Origin: CAYPIE01 sp964410665
GTDB taxonomy: Bacteria > Planctomycetota > Planctomycetia > Gemmatales > Gemmataceae
Direction: 5' to 3'
DNA: 61,133 nt
NCBI GenBank assembly: GCA_964410665.1
Contig: CAYPIE010000028.1
Coordinates: 1-61,133, forward strand
The position numbers were made by a program, and so were the translations under genes. Of the stretch, positions 19,836-28,759 are shown one piece after another; position 1 is the stretch's first letter; each line of letters starts with the position of its first letter. The notes below the pieces were generated by a model. It was not told the origin of the DNA and made no database searches. It worked only from the letters and a program-made list of their open reading frames with translations.

Positions 19836-21038
19836 ATGCCAGATCAATGGTGCTTCGCCTGTGCAGGCCAGCTTATTTTCGGCCAGCGCGCCTGTCAGCG
19901 GTTACCAGAGGTCCTGCATAGGCTCGGCGGACAACGCTTGCTTGTGGTCACCGATGCCAACCTGATTGAGCATGGCTTGTGGGAGCAAGTCGGCGATGTT
20001 CTGGATGAACATTGGAAGATCGAAGTGTTTGACGAAGGGGAACCAGAACCGTCGTTGGCCATGGTCGAACGCTGTATTACCGTAGCTCGCGACTTTGCTC
20101 CGGATGTGCTGCTCGCGTTGGGTGGTGGCAGCAATATGGATACGGCCAAGCTTACCGCGCTGTGCCTGGCTCAAGGCGGCCAACCCCGCGATTACGCCGG
20201 CGACGAGCGTGTTACCGGTCCGATGCACCCGCTGCTCTGCATGCCGACCACCGCCGGAACCGGCTCCGAAGTTTCCTCGGCAGCGGTGTACACCGATACG
20301 GAAGCGCAGCAAAAAGTCGGAGTACTGAGTCACTTTTTGCGACCACACGCTGCGATCGTTGATCCGCTTTTGACGCTGAGTTGCCCGCCGCAGGTGACGG
20401 CGGATGCTGGAATTGATGCCTTAACACATGCAATTGAGGCGTACACAGCCACGCCCTATCAGCAGTTTGACCCGCCTGGCGGTCAACCCTCGGCCTATCA
20501 AGGCAAGCATCCATTGGCCGACGCCTGTGCCGAGCGTGCCATCCGACTGATTGGCCAGTACCTGAGCCGTGTCACCCGAGATGGCCAGGACCTGGAAGCG
20601 CGCGAGGGTATGGCGTTGGCCGCGACCTTCGCTGGACTAGCCTTCTCTAACGTGGGTGTCGCCCTGGTCCATGCGCTCGAGTATCCGCTCGGAGCGGTTG
20701 TCCATGTCTCTCATGGTCGCGGTAATGGCATCCTGTTGCCCTATGTGATGCGCTACAACCTAAATGCTTGCCCCAGTCAATTTGCTGACATTGCCCGCTG
20801 GCTTGGGGCGGAGGTGAGCGATCTCGATGTTGACGCCGCGGCACTGGAAGCAGTGGTTGCAGTGGAGAGGCTGCGAGCGGAGATAGGCATTCCGCACACG
20901 CTAGCGCCGCTAGGAGTTTCCGCTGAGCAGCTACCTGCCATCGCCGAGCGAGCGTTTACCATCCAACGAATGATGCGGTTAAATCCCCGTTGCCCGAGTG
21001 TCGAGGATTTGCAGACGATTCTGTGCGCGGCCTTGTGA
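19836..21038 (+). CDS. Iron-containing alcohol dehydrogenase
   Basis: 400 residues. The NAD(P)-binding motif GGGSNMDTAK is near residues 97-106, PTTAGTGSEVSSAAVYTD near 138-155, the first metal-ligand stretch DAGIDALTHAIEAYTA near 189-204, and HGRGNGILLPYVMRYN carries later His ligands. The C-terminal helices RMMRLNPRCPSVEDLQTIL are typical of group III alcohol dehydrogenases. The enzyme reduces or oxidises short-chain alcohols or aldehydes; the substrate is not deducible. It is divergent from mog with a 99-bp shared promoter gap. The N-terminus has two extra Cys (WCFACAG) of unknown role. Confidence 0.9.
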   Translation: MPDQWCFACAGQLIFGQRACQRLPEVLHRLGGQRLLVVTDANLIEHGLWEQVGDVLDEHWKIEVFDEGEPEPSLAMVERCITVARDFAPDVLLALGGGSNMDTAKLTALCLAQGGQPRDYAGDERVTGPMHPLLCMPTTAGTGSEVSSAAVYTDTEAQQKVGVLSHFLRPHAAIVDPLLTLSCPPQVTADAGIDALTHAIEAYTATPYQQFDPPGGQPSAYQGKHPLADACAERAIRLIGQYLSRVTRDGQDLEAREGMALAATFAGLAFSNVGVALVHALEYPLGAVVHVSHGRGNGILLPYVMRYNLNACPSQFADIARWLGAEVSDLDVDAAALEAVVAVERLRAEIGIPHTLAPLGVSAEQLPAIAERAFTIQRMMRLNPRCPSVEDLQTILCAAL

Positions 21039-21273
21039 GGAGTCATATCCGCGTTCATTGGCGCAAGGTTGGGCAACGATGTCGGATTGCTCGATCGCTT
21101 CTTCAATTGCATCCGCTCAGCTCATGGCCCTTGGCTTTTGCCAGCGATGGCATGGAATTTGAAGAATCGTTTGACTTGGGGCCATAGACGCGTTGGCAAA
21201 ACACCCCATAATCGTTGATAAAGTGGGCGCGCTTGATGTGCTCTGCACCCACTCCTCTCCGTGATGGAAAGGC

Positions 21274-22729
21274 ATGGTTATGCGAAAGACACAGCCGTAC
21301 CGTCATCGAGTCGTCGTCGTGGGCNNNNNNNNNNNNNNNNNNNNNNNNNNNNNNNNNNNNNNNNNNNNNNNNNNNNNNNNNNNNNNNNNNNNNNNNNNNN
21401 NNNNNNNNNNNNNNNNNNNNNNNNCTCTATGCCGTTCAGCGGATGTATCATCTTGACGCTGACATTACCTTGATCGACAAACGCAACCATCATCTGTTTC
21501 AGCCCTTGCTCTATCAGGTTGCCACCGGTGGGCTGTCTCCGGCGAACGTTGCTGCACCGTTACGCTCGATCCTGCGGCGGCAGAAGAACACACGAGTGAT
21601 GATGAACGAAGTCGTCGACTTCGATGTTGCCAACCAGGCGGTGATTCTCCGTGATCGGAGTCGAGTTCCTTATGACACACTTTTGCTGGCTGCTGGTTCA
21701 CATTACTTCTATTTTGGTCATGATGACTGGGCTACCCTGGCACCGGGTTTGAAAAGCGTGGAGGACGCCACTTGTATCCGGCGGCGGATCCTCTCGGCGT
21801 TCGAAGAAGCCGAGCAGACCGAAGATTTGGAACAAAGGGTGAGATTGCTAACCTTCGTAGTGGTAGGTGGCGGCCCCACTGGGGTCGAGATGGCTAACGC
21901 CATTGCAGAGCTTGCCCATCATACGCTGCGCAATGACTTCCGCGTGATCGACCCGACGACGGCACGCATACTGCTGGTCGAAGGGATGCCACAAGTATTG
22001 CAATCGTTTCCAGAGAAACTTGCGCAACGTGCGGTCAGGTCGCTTCGCCATTTGAATGTCGAAGTCTGGACCAATGCCCTAGTGACGAATGTGCAAACCG
22101 ATCATGTGATCATCAAGCATGACAATCAGCACGACCGGGTAAACACCGAGACCGTGGTCTGGGCAGCAGGAGTGAAAGCGTCTCCCCTGGGGACTAAGCT
22201 GGCCGAGGTGACCGGAGCGGAGACCGATAAGTCTGGCCGTGTATTCGTCAATGTGGACCTGAGCTTGCCGAAGTACCCCGAAATATTTGTCATTGGCGAC
22301 CTGGCCTATGCCACCTATTTGGACGGGAAGACGTTGTTGCCGGATGTCGCTCCCGTGGCGATGCAACAGGGCCGCTATGTCGCTTGAGTGCTACGCCAAC
22401 GGCAACGTGGTCGGCAGGTATCCCCGTTCAAATACTGGGATAAAGGGCAGATGGCGACAATCGGCCGAGCCTCAGCCGTGGTGGACATGTACTGGCTACG
22501 CTTTTCGGGCTTTTTGGCCTGGCTAGCCTGGTTGTTTATTCACCTGATCTATTTAGTTCGCTTTTCCAATCGGGCGCTGGTGTTCATGCAGTGGTTTTGG
22601 AACTACCTTACTCGGAATCGCTTTGCCCGCTTGATCACCGGCAACGATCCGCACAAGCTAGACTCAGAAGCCAAGACCCGCCAGGCAGAAGAAGAGCCGG
22701 ACCTCGCCATGGCCGGGCGTGAGGACTAA
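21274..22729 (+). pseudogene. ndh: Type II NADH dehydrogenase, interrupted by gap and in-frame TGA
   Basis: The ATG at 21274 follows GGAAAGG and starts the FAD dinucleotide fold (HRVVVVG), cut by 100 N at 21325-21424. After the gap the NDH-2 pattern resumes in another frame, meaning the gap length is nominal: DKRNHHLFQPLLYQVATGGL, VVVGGGPTGVEMANAIAEL, ETVVWAAGVKASPLGTKL, FVIGDLAY, DVAPVAMQQGRYVA. A TGA at 22385-22387 then stops the frame. The same frame continues to 22729 with the membrane-anchoring end (WDKGQMATIGRASAVVDMYW, RFSGFLAWLAWLF). The TGA could be a CGA-to-TGA transition or a sequence error. If real, the catalytic part loses its membrane anchor. Five bases separate the end from bioA. 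Confidence 0.85.
21325..21424. other. Assembly gap (100 N)
   Basis: Exactly 100 undetermined bases inside the NDH-2 gene. The frame differs on the two sides, so the true length is not 100. Confidence 0.99.
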
Positions 22730-22733
22730 GTGA

Positions 22734-24113
22734 ATGGTATTGCCGAGCCGCGAGCAATTGGAAGCCTGGGATCGCGAGCATGTCTGGCACCCTTTCACGC
22801 CGATGCAGATCTACGCGGACGAAACTCCGTTAATCATCGAGCGTGCTGAGGGCAACTTGCTCTACGATCTTGATGGACGGGCATACATTGATGGGATCTC
22901 CTCCTTGTGGTGCAATGTGCATGGACATCGCGCGGCGGAGCTTGATGCCGCATTACATGCGCAGATCGATCGATTGGCGCACAGCACTTTGTTAGGCATC
23001 GGCAACGTTCCCTCGATTCAACTGGCCCGACGTTTGGTAGAACTCGCTCCTCCAGGCCTCAACCGTGTCTTCTATTCGGATAATGGGGCCACGGCGGTTG
23101 AGGTCGCTCTCAAAATGGCGTTTCAATATTGGCGTCAGTGTTCAACGCCTCGACCTGAGAAGTCCTTGTATCTGTCAGTTCAGGGTGCCTACCATGGCGA
23201 CACCCTTGGCGATGTCAGTGTCGGGGACATTGGCCGGTTTCATGAACTCTTTAAGCCGCTGCTCTTCCCGACGGTCCGATCGCCGGGGCATTATTGTTAT
23301 CGTTGTCCCTTGGGGTTGGAACGGTCGAACTGCGGCATTGCCTGTGCAGGCGAATTGGAACGACTGGTCGAGCAACATGCCGACCAACTGGCGGCGGTGG
23401 TGTTGGAACCCATAGTCCAGGGGGCAGCGGGGATGATCACCGCCCCAGACGGTTTTCTACGCCGAGTGCGTGAGGTCACTGCAAAGCATAATGTGTTATT
23501 GATCGCCGATGAGGTCGCGGTGGGCTTCGGCCGTACGGGGACCTTGTTCGCCTGCGAACACGAGGGAGTTATCCCGGATTTCTTGTGTGTGGCCAAAGGG
23601 ATCACTGGCGGCTACCTACCGTTGGCGGCGACTCTGACCAATGACCGGATTTACGCCGCATTCCTAGGACAGCCCGAAGAGGGTCGGACCTTCTTTCATG
23701 GTCACACCTATGCTGGCAACCCGCTTGGCTGTGCGGTAGCTCTGGCCAATCTACAGCAGCTCATCGAGGGAGGCGTGCTCGCGGGAACCAATGAACGAGA
23801 GGCCATTCTGCGCCATCAGATGAACCAGATTGCCTCGCTATCGATCGTAGGCGAGGTGCGTCAACGCGGCCTCATGGTTGGTATTGAACTCGTTGCCGAT
23901 CGCACGACCAAGACTCCCTTCCCGCCAGGGATGCGAATGGGTCAGAAGGTTTGTGCTCGAGCCCGTGAACAGGGGGTTCTGATTCGTCCGCTGCGCGACG
24001 TGGTGGTGGTGATGCCACCACTTGCGATCGAAATTCCTCTGTTGGAACAGCTTGGCGAGGTGGTGTATGAAGCGATTGCGGCGTCGGCCGGGCCGAATTC
24101 GGGATCTACCTAA
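22734..24113 (+). CDS. bioA: Adenosylmethionine-8-amino-7-oxononanoate aminotransferase
   Basis: 459 residues, class III PLP aminotransferase. The start is typical of BioA (HVWHPFTPMQIYADE), with SSLWCNVHGHR near 56-66. The PLP phosphate loop is in YSDNGATAVEVALKMAF. The PLP aspartate is in LLIADEVAVGFGRTG, and the Schiff-base Lys in VAKGITGGYLPLAATLTN. A CYRCPLGLERSNCGIAC insert resembles the cysteine-rich segment of BioA relatives. It converts KAPA to DAPA using S-adenosylmethionine as amino donor. The TAA overlaps the bioD start by one base, so translation is coupled. bioF, bioB and bioC are not in the window. Confidence 0.93.
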   Translation: MVLPSREQLEAWDREHVWHPFTPMQIYADETPLIIERAEGNLLYDLDGRAYIDGISSLWCNVHGHRAAELDAALHAQIDRLAHSTLLGIGNVPSIQLARRLVELAPPGLNRVFYSDNGATAVEVALKMAFQYWRQCSTPRPEKSLYLSVQGAYHGDTLGDVSVGDIGRFHELFKPLLFPTVRSPGHYCYRCPLGLERSNCGIACAGELERLVEQHADQLAAVVLEPIVQGAAGMITAPDGFLRRVREVTAKHNVLLIADEVAVGFGRTGTLFACEHEGVIPDFLCVAKGITGGYLPLAATLTNDRIYAAFLGQPEEGRTFFHGHTYAGNPLGCAVALANLQQLIEGGVLAGTNEREAILRHQMNQIASLSIVGEVRQRGLMVGIELVADRTTKTPFPPGMRMGQKVCARAREQGVLIRPLRDVVVVMPPLAIEIPLLEQLGEVVYEAIAASAGPNSGST

Positions 24114-24811
24114 TGCCAGAATGGTTCATTACCGGGACTGATACCGGGGTCGGCAAAACATCGTTCACTTGTGCTCTGTTACAGGTCTTGTCGCAAGACT
24201 TTCCGGATCTGGCTGGACTCAAACCCGTCGCAAGTGGAGCTGGAGCAACCCATCGCGGACTGCTGAGTGAGGATACCCAACGTATCGCTGCCGCTTTGGA
24301 TGTTGACCCATTCAACACACCGATTACCGGCTGGACATTCCCAGACCCGGTGGCTCCGCCTCTCGCAGCTCGTCGAGTTGGAGGTACGCTAGATCTTGAG
24401 TCAATTGTGGCGTTCGTACGAGCTCAAACACGGCCGGAGCGTATGCTACTGGTCGAGGGGGTGGGTGGTTTACTTTGTCCTTTGACGGAGCGAGAAACGG
24501 TGGCGGATCTCATTGCCACGTTGGGGATGCCCAGCATAGTAGTGAGTCGTCGCTCACTGGGGATGTTAAATCATACCCTGTTAACTTTGGAGGTTGCAGC
24601 AAAGCGTGGCTTGCCGGTGGTCGGGGTGGTGGTGAGTGAAACAACCCCTCCGACAAGTCTCGCCGAGGCGACCAATCTGGAGGAACTTCAGCGCTATACC
24701 AACGTCCCAATTTTGGGGAAGCTACCCCATGGCGGCGAGCTGCAGTCCATGGTGGACTGGGTCCAGCTGGCAAAAGAAGGGATTGGTTCTGGGATCAATC
24801 CCCGACCTTGA
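24113..24811 (+). CDS. bioD: Dethiobiotin synthetase
   Basis: 232 residues. The Walker A motif GTDTGVGKT occupies residues 8-16, followed by LAGLKPVASGA and the catalytic-loop region LLVEGVGGLLCPLTE. A later stretch (HTLLTLEVAAKRGLPVVGVV) is typical of the family. It carboxylates and cyclises DAPA to dethiobiotin with ATP and CO2 in the cytosol. The gene begins on the last base of the bioA stop codon, so the two form a translationally coupled pair for successive steps of biotin synthesis. Length is normal for BioD. Confidence 0.94.
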   Translation: MPEWFITGTDTGVGKTSFTCALLQVLSQDFPDLAGLKPVASGAGATHRGLLSEDTQRIAAALDVDPFNTPITGWTFPDPVAPPLAARRVGGTLDLESIVAFVRAQTRPERMLLVEGVGGLLCPLTERETVADLIATLGMPSIVVSRRSLGMLNHTLLTLEVAAKRGLPVVGVVVSETTPPTSLAEATNLEELQRYTNVPILGKLPHGGELQSMVDWVQLAKEGIGSGINPRP

Positions 24812-24975
24812 CGTACGACTTAGCGCCGTTCGCTGAGCGAAAAAGCGGAGATGTCCATCACAGTGGACTCGAATATTGAAGAGCTGCGACGGGTCGCAAC
24901 ACTTGTCGGGACCTTCGTCGAGAGGAAGTGTGTTCGTCCCCCAAAGGCCCTCCGGGAGTACCTCTAGGATATCGC

Positions 24976-26025
24976 ATGCAACCCATCCAGTTTCCTTGTG
25001 CAGCCTGTAGCGAACTGATGGCCGTTCCGACGGCGTTTCAGGGGCGAAATGTCCGTTGCCCGAATTGTAAGGCAATCGTGCTCGCTCCCACCGCAGCCAC
25101 TTTGCCACAAGAAGCTGTCGACCGGAGCGCGGAACTCGTTGCTTCGACCAAAGGGGCTCCAGCAATTGATTTACTTGGTGCTCCTGTTGGGGTAAGCGGT
25201 CCAGGCCCCGTTCAACTTCCGGCAATACCTCCGAACAAACGAGGTGGGGTTCCTACTGTCTTGGTCCTCTTGTTGGGGCTGTATGCTTTGCTGGCGACCA
25301 TTGCCGCGATCTACTTTGCCCTCTTTCAGCCGAAACCCAAGGCGGATCCGTTTGAGAGTATGCCGGATGTCTATGGGGAGTACCGCCGTGCCACCTCGGA
25401 TCGTCAACGGATGCTCTGGGAGAGCCTGCCTGGACCTTCGGAGGCTCTGCCCGAACATCTGAAGATTCCTCTGGGACAAACGCTTCGGGTCCACGACCTG
25501 GAGATAACTCCGTTGAGGGTCACGAGTGGGGAGCCTGAGTACTTTCGCCGTCATCGCGGTGATCTGGTCTGGGGCGAACCGCGAGTAATGCGTTATCCAG
25601 TGATGCTATTGTATCTACGCTTGCGCAATTGCTCACCATCAAACAGTTTCTATCCTATGGATCCTGCATTTACACGCCGTGAAGAGCCTGCGGATCCTTC
25701 CGCTCCATATACGCGTCTTGAGATAGGCGGAAAAACCTTTTGTGGCCCATTTCGATGGCCTAGCAAACGCTTTGAATATCGCGCCGCCGGTCAGGAGCAG
25801 GACTACGAAGCCTTAGGGCCCGGTCAGGAACGGGATACCGTCGTCCTGACTCGGCCGGGAGATAAAGCAGTGCAGGCTGTACGAGAATCCCCAGGGGATT
25901 CCTTGCTCTGGCGTGTGCATCTCCGGAGCGGAAGACTTGCATACCGAGGTCAGTGGGTGACGGTGACATCGGTCATTGGGGTGGTGTTCCAGCGAGATCA
26001 GGTCGAGTGGCCCGAAAGTACATAA
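24976..26025 (+). CDS. Zinc-ribbon protein with one membrane segment
   Basis: 349 residues from the ATG at 24976 (AGGA five bases upstream); the open frame runs further upstream but with no similarity or ribosome site. A zinc ribbon opens the protein: C-AAC (FPCAACSEL) then CPNC about 16 residues on. A Pro/Ala linker follows, then one hydrophobic segment (VPTVLVLLLGLYALLATIAA) and a large extracytoplasmic domain with no motif I recognise (LGQTLRVHDLEITPLRV, LLYLRLRNCSP). This ribbon-plus-anchor layout is common in planctomycete hypothetical proteins. The C-terminal domain may be a DUF4352-like beta sandwich; that is a guess. It is convergent with the amidohydrolase gene. Confidence 0.7.
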   Translation: MQPIQFPCAACSELMAVPTAFQGRNVRCPNCKAIVLAPTAATLPQEAVDRSAELVASTKGAPAIDLLGAPVGVSGPGPVQLPAIPPNKRGGVPTVLVLLLGLYALLATIAAIYFALFQPKPKADPFESMPDVYGEYRRATSDRQRMLWESLPGPSEALPEHLKIPLGQTLRVHDLEITPLRVTSGEPEYFRRHRGDLVWGEPRVMRYPVMLLYLRLRNCSPSNSFYPMDPAFTRREEPADPSAPYTRLEIGGKTFCGPFRWPSKRFEYRAAGQEQDYEALGPGQERDTVVLTRPGDKAVQAVRESPGDSLLWRVHLRSGRLAYRGQWVTVTSVIGVVFQRDQVEWPEST

Positions 26026-26029
26026 CTCA

Positions 26030-26878
26030 TTAGTTCTCAGTGAGTTTCCGAAACAGCCGCCGGGCGTTCTCTTCGAAAACAAGTGAGTGATGCTCCTCGG
26101 GGATCACCTGACCAATGAAGTCCCGATATGCCCGCATGGGGACGAGTGGCCAATCACTCCCAAACAAAAACCGATTGGGTCGCTCGGCATAACGAAATGC
26201 TTGGCCTAGTCGTTGTTCTAAATCGAGTCGCATCGCGCGGTTTTCCGGATCGTTGAGCTCCTCACTCGATCCCACCAACAGTCCGGACAGATCACACCAA
26301 ACGTTCACATTCTTATACACCACTTCAGCCGCATCGAGCATCCATGGGTTGCCGACATGAGCCACTACGAAACGCACCTCTGGGTGATCGACGGCCACCT
26401 CGTCGACCCCGAGCGGATGTGCAAAGCGAAGCTTGGCGTAGGGCGAATAGGTGTCTCCCGTATGAAAGATCATTGGCAGGTGGAAGCGGGCTGCAAATTC
26501 ATAATAGGGCCGATAGGCAGGATGATCCGGGGGATAATGTAAATACCCAAGATAGGCCTTGAGGGCGATTACACGACCGTCGGTCAGCTGTTGTTCGGCA
26601 CGGCGGAGAAATTCCGCATCATCGCGTGTAGGGTCGGCGATGCCAATTGCATGTAGCCCGGGCACACTTTGAGCGAGTGCTAACGTTCGATGCACACCCA
26701 GTGGGTCCTCCTCGGAGTTGTTCCAGGAACCCATCGCCAAAGCGTGATTCACTCCGGCGGCGTCCATTTGTGAGCGCAAATGATTGGCAAGTTTGCTCAG
26801 TGGCTGTCCCAGGCAAGGATCCATAACCCCGACCCCAGGCAGATTGGGTGGCACGACGTGGATATGTGCGTCAATCAT
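26030..26878 (-). CDS. Amidohydrolase 2 family metal-dependent hydrolase
   Basis: 282 residues, TIM-barrel hydrolase. The metal-binding HxH is at the very start (MIDAHIHVVPPN). Later metal and active-site segments are FHTGDTYSPYAKLRF, VRFVVAHVGNPWMLDA and FLFGSDWPLVPM. The last aspartate is the family's catalytic base. Enzymes of this group hydrolyse or decarboxylate ring compounds and lactones; the substrate is unknown. It lies 111 bp downstream of the thiE fusion gene on the same strand, so an operon is possible but not required. Confidence 0.85.
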   Translation of the reverse strand: MIDAHIHVVPPNLPGVGVMDPCLGQPLSKLANHLRSQMDAAGVNHALAMGSWNNSEEDPLGVHRTLALAQSVPGLHAIGIADPTRDDAEFLRRAEQQLTDGRVIALKAYLGYLHYPPDHPAYRPYYEFAARFHLPMIFHTGDTYSPYAKLRFAHPLGVDEVAVDHPEVRFVVAHVGNPWMLDAAEVVYKNVNVWCDLSGLLVGSSEELNDPENRAMRLDLEQRLGQAFRYAERPNRFLFGSDWPLVPMRAYRDFIGQVIPEEHHSLVFEENARRLFRKLTEN

Positions 26879-26989
26879 GCGGTGCCTTGATCTACATGAT
26901 CTACGCTGGGTAGATGGAAACCGCCATTGGGACGATGGAGCGACACAAACCAGGAAAGCAAAGACCTTGGTGGGCGAATGGAGGCGTTG

Positions 26990-28462
26990 CTATCCGGGGG
27001 CGTCCGGGTCCTGCTGGAAGCCCGTGGCTTCCAGTTGCTGCCGCAGACTTTGTGCGGCCAGGCGGGGGTCGGAAGCAGTCGCAATGGACGCGCTGACAGC
27101 GATCCGTTGTGCCCCTGCAGCCAACACCTCCGGCAGGTTACTGGCATCGATTCCTCCAATCGCGAAGGCGGGGAGAGTGGTCAAAGCGGTCGCCGCACGA
27201 ATAAACTCCAACCCTGCGAGTTCGGTAAAAGCCTTCGTTTGCGAGGGGAAAACCGGACCTACTCCGAGGTAATCGGCCCCATCGAGTACTGCTGCTTCTA
27301 CCTGAGCTAAGGTGTGGGTGCTGACGCCAATGAGCGCGTTTGCTCCCAACAATTGTCGTGCCTGATGAACAGGAAGATCTTCTTGACCAAGATGGACCCC
27401 ATCGGCTTGGACCAATCGGGCAATATCTGGACGATCATTCAAAATAAAAAGAACACCCGCTTGCCGTGTCCACTCGCGGACCCAGCTTGCCCACTGGAAT
27501 AGTGCACGGTCGGAGAGTTCCTTTTCCCGGAGTTGGACCATGCCTACGCCCCCGACGGCCGCCTCGGCGATCACCCAGTCGAGCGAGCGCGAACAATGGG
27601 CTCGGGTGAGCAAGACGTAGAGTTTCACCTCTTGAAGTCGGTCCTGAACTGCTGTTGCCCGCACCCATGTTCGTTCAATGGTGTAAGCTCGATACCGCAG
27701 TTGCTCCAACTGATTCGCGAGGGGACCATCAAATGTTTTGGCATATTCCTCAAGGCTGCGCAAGGCCTCTTGTAGCCGCTTGAGGTTCACTTGGGCGATA
27801 TGCTGAGGATCGCGACGTTGGCTTTCCCCAGAAGTCGTGATTTGGGTGCCTACATCATGCCGCGTATCGCGAGCCTCAAGAAGCAGGTGTGCTGGAATTC
27901 TGGTCAGCCATTCGGCAAGTTCGTGGCGGAACTGTTTGATCTGCTCGGTCAACAAAGGATCCTCGAGCACGAAACGGCAATGATCATCCAGCAGTCGCAA
28001 CGCTTCGCGCGCTCGATTAGCGTTCACGTCGAGAATGCGAGCGATACTCAGCTGCTCAGAAGACATTTCCAGTTCCAAAGGTTCACTGAGGGGAAAGGTC
28101 GCATGGGTGGTTCCGAGGACCATTGTCTCGAGCTCGGCTAGGTCGAGTCCCTGCGAAGTAAGCTGTTGACAAAGCTCAGGATCGCACTGCAGCAGAGCAA
28201 GCAGGATCAAATCGGTGGTTACCGCCTCATTGCCACCCGTTTGGGCGAGGAGCCGCGCGGTGTGGAGCAATTTCGCGAGGTCGAGTGGGGGCCGGCTCGT
28301 TGGGATGGGTCGTAGCGAAAGGCCGAGCTGGTTGAGTAATTGTGTTGGTCGGCCATCCTTATCGGCAAGCAGGGCGACTAGTATAGCGATGCTGCTGGTT
28401 GGCTCTGGACCAAGCTCGTGGAGTAACCGTTGAACGGCTGGACTGATTGAATCGTTCATCAT
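26990..28462 (-). CDS. thiE: Clp-N-like / ThiD2 / thiamine-phosphate synthase fusion
   Basis: 490 residues, more than twice a solo ThiE. Residues 1-120 are helical and Clp-N-like (VTTDLILLALLQCDPE). Residues 135-270 match the ThiD2-type domain seen in front of ThiE in planctomycetes and cyanobacteria (RILDVNANRAREALRLLDDH, QVNLKRLQEALRSLEEYAK). Residues 280-480 are thiamine-phosphate synthase: GGVGMVQLREK, ILNDRPDIARLVQADGVHLG, YLGVGPVFPSQTK, FAIGGIDASN. ThiE joins HMP-pyrophosphate to the thiazole phosphate to make thiamine phosphate. The Clp-N-like segment is unusual and its role unknown. The product is soluble. Confidence 0.85.
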   Translation of the reverse strand: MMNDSISPAVQRLLHELGPEPTSSIAILVALLADKDGRPTQLLNQLGLSLRPIPTSRPPLDLAKLLHTARLLAQTGGNEAVTTDLILLALLQCDPELCQQLTSQGLDLAELETMVLGTTHATFPLSEPLELEMSSEQLSIARILDVNANRAREALRLLDDHCRFVLEDPLLTEQIKQFRHELAEWLTRIPAHLLLEARDTRHDVGTQITTSGESQRRDPQHIAQVNLKRLQEALRSLEEYAKTFDGPLANQLEQLRYRAYTIERTWVRATAVQDRLQEVKLYVLLTRAHCSRSLDWVIAEAAVGGVGMVQLREKELSDRALFQWASWVREWTRQAGVLFILNDRPDIARLVQADGVHLGQEDLPVHQARQLLGANALIGVSTHTLAQVEAAVLDGADYLGVGPVFPSQTKAFTELAGLEFIRAATALTTLPAFAIGGIDASNLPEVLAAGAQRIAVSASIATASDPRLAAQSLRQQLEATGFQQDPDAPG

Positions 28463-28759
28463 CCCATCTGGTTCTACCAGGCAAGCATTGTGTTGGTTCT
28501 ACCACCGCCAGCAGAGAAGTCGTAACGGAGGCGTCCGCGCCAAACAATCGTTACAGCCGTTGGGAGAAGTTCTTTCACACCGGCAACCCAGGGGGAAGCC
28601 CTCAGTCAGTCATAAAGCGGCAATCTGGTAAATCCGATTCATGGTAGCAGTCAGTTGTGGGCCCGAATAGTACGGGTTTTCGGGATCGCTGGTGAAATGG
28701 ATGTCTTTCCGGTTCAGGCGGGATGCCTGAGACCGGCCGAGTACGATCGAGGAACGATC

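Noticed and set aside
24812..24975. Small hairpin TTCGC-TGA-GCGAA after bioD
   Set aside because: Five-pair stem without adjoining T-tract; too weak to call a terminator.
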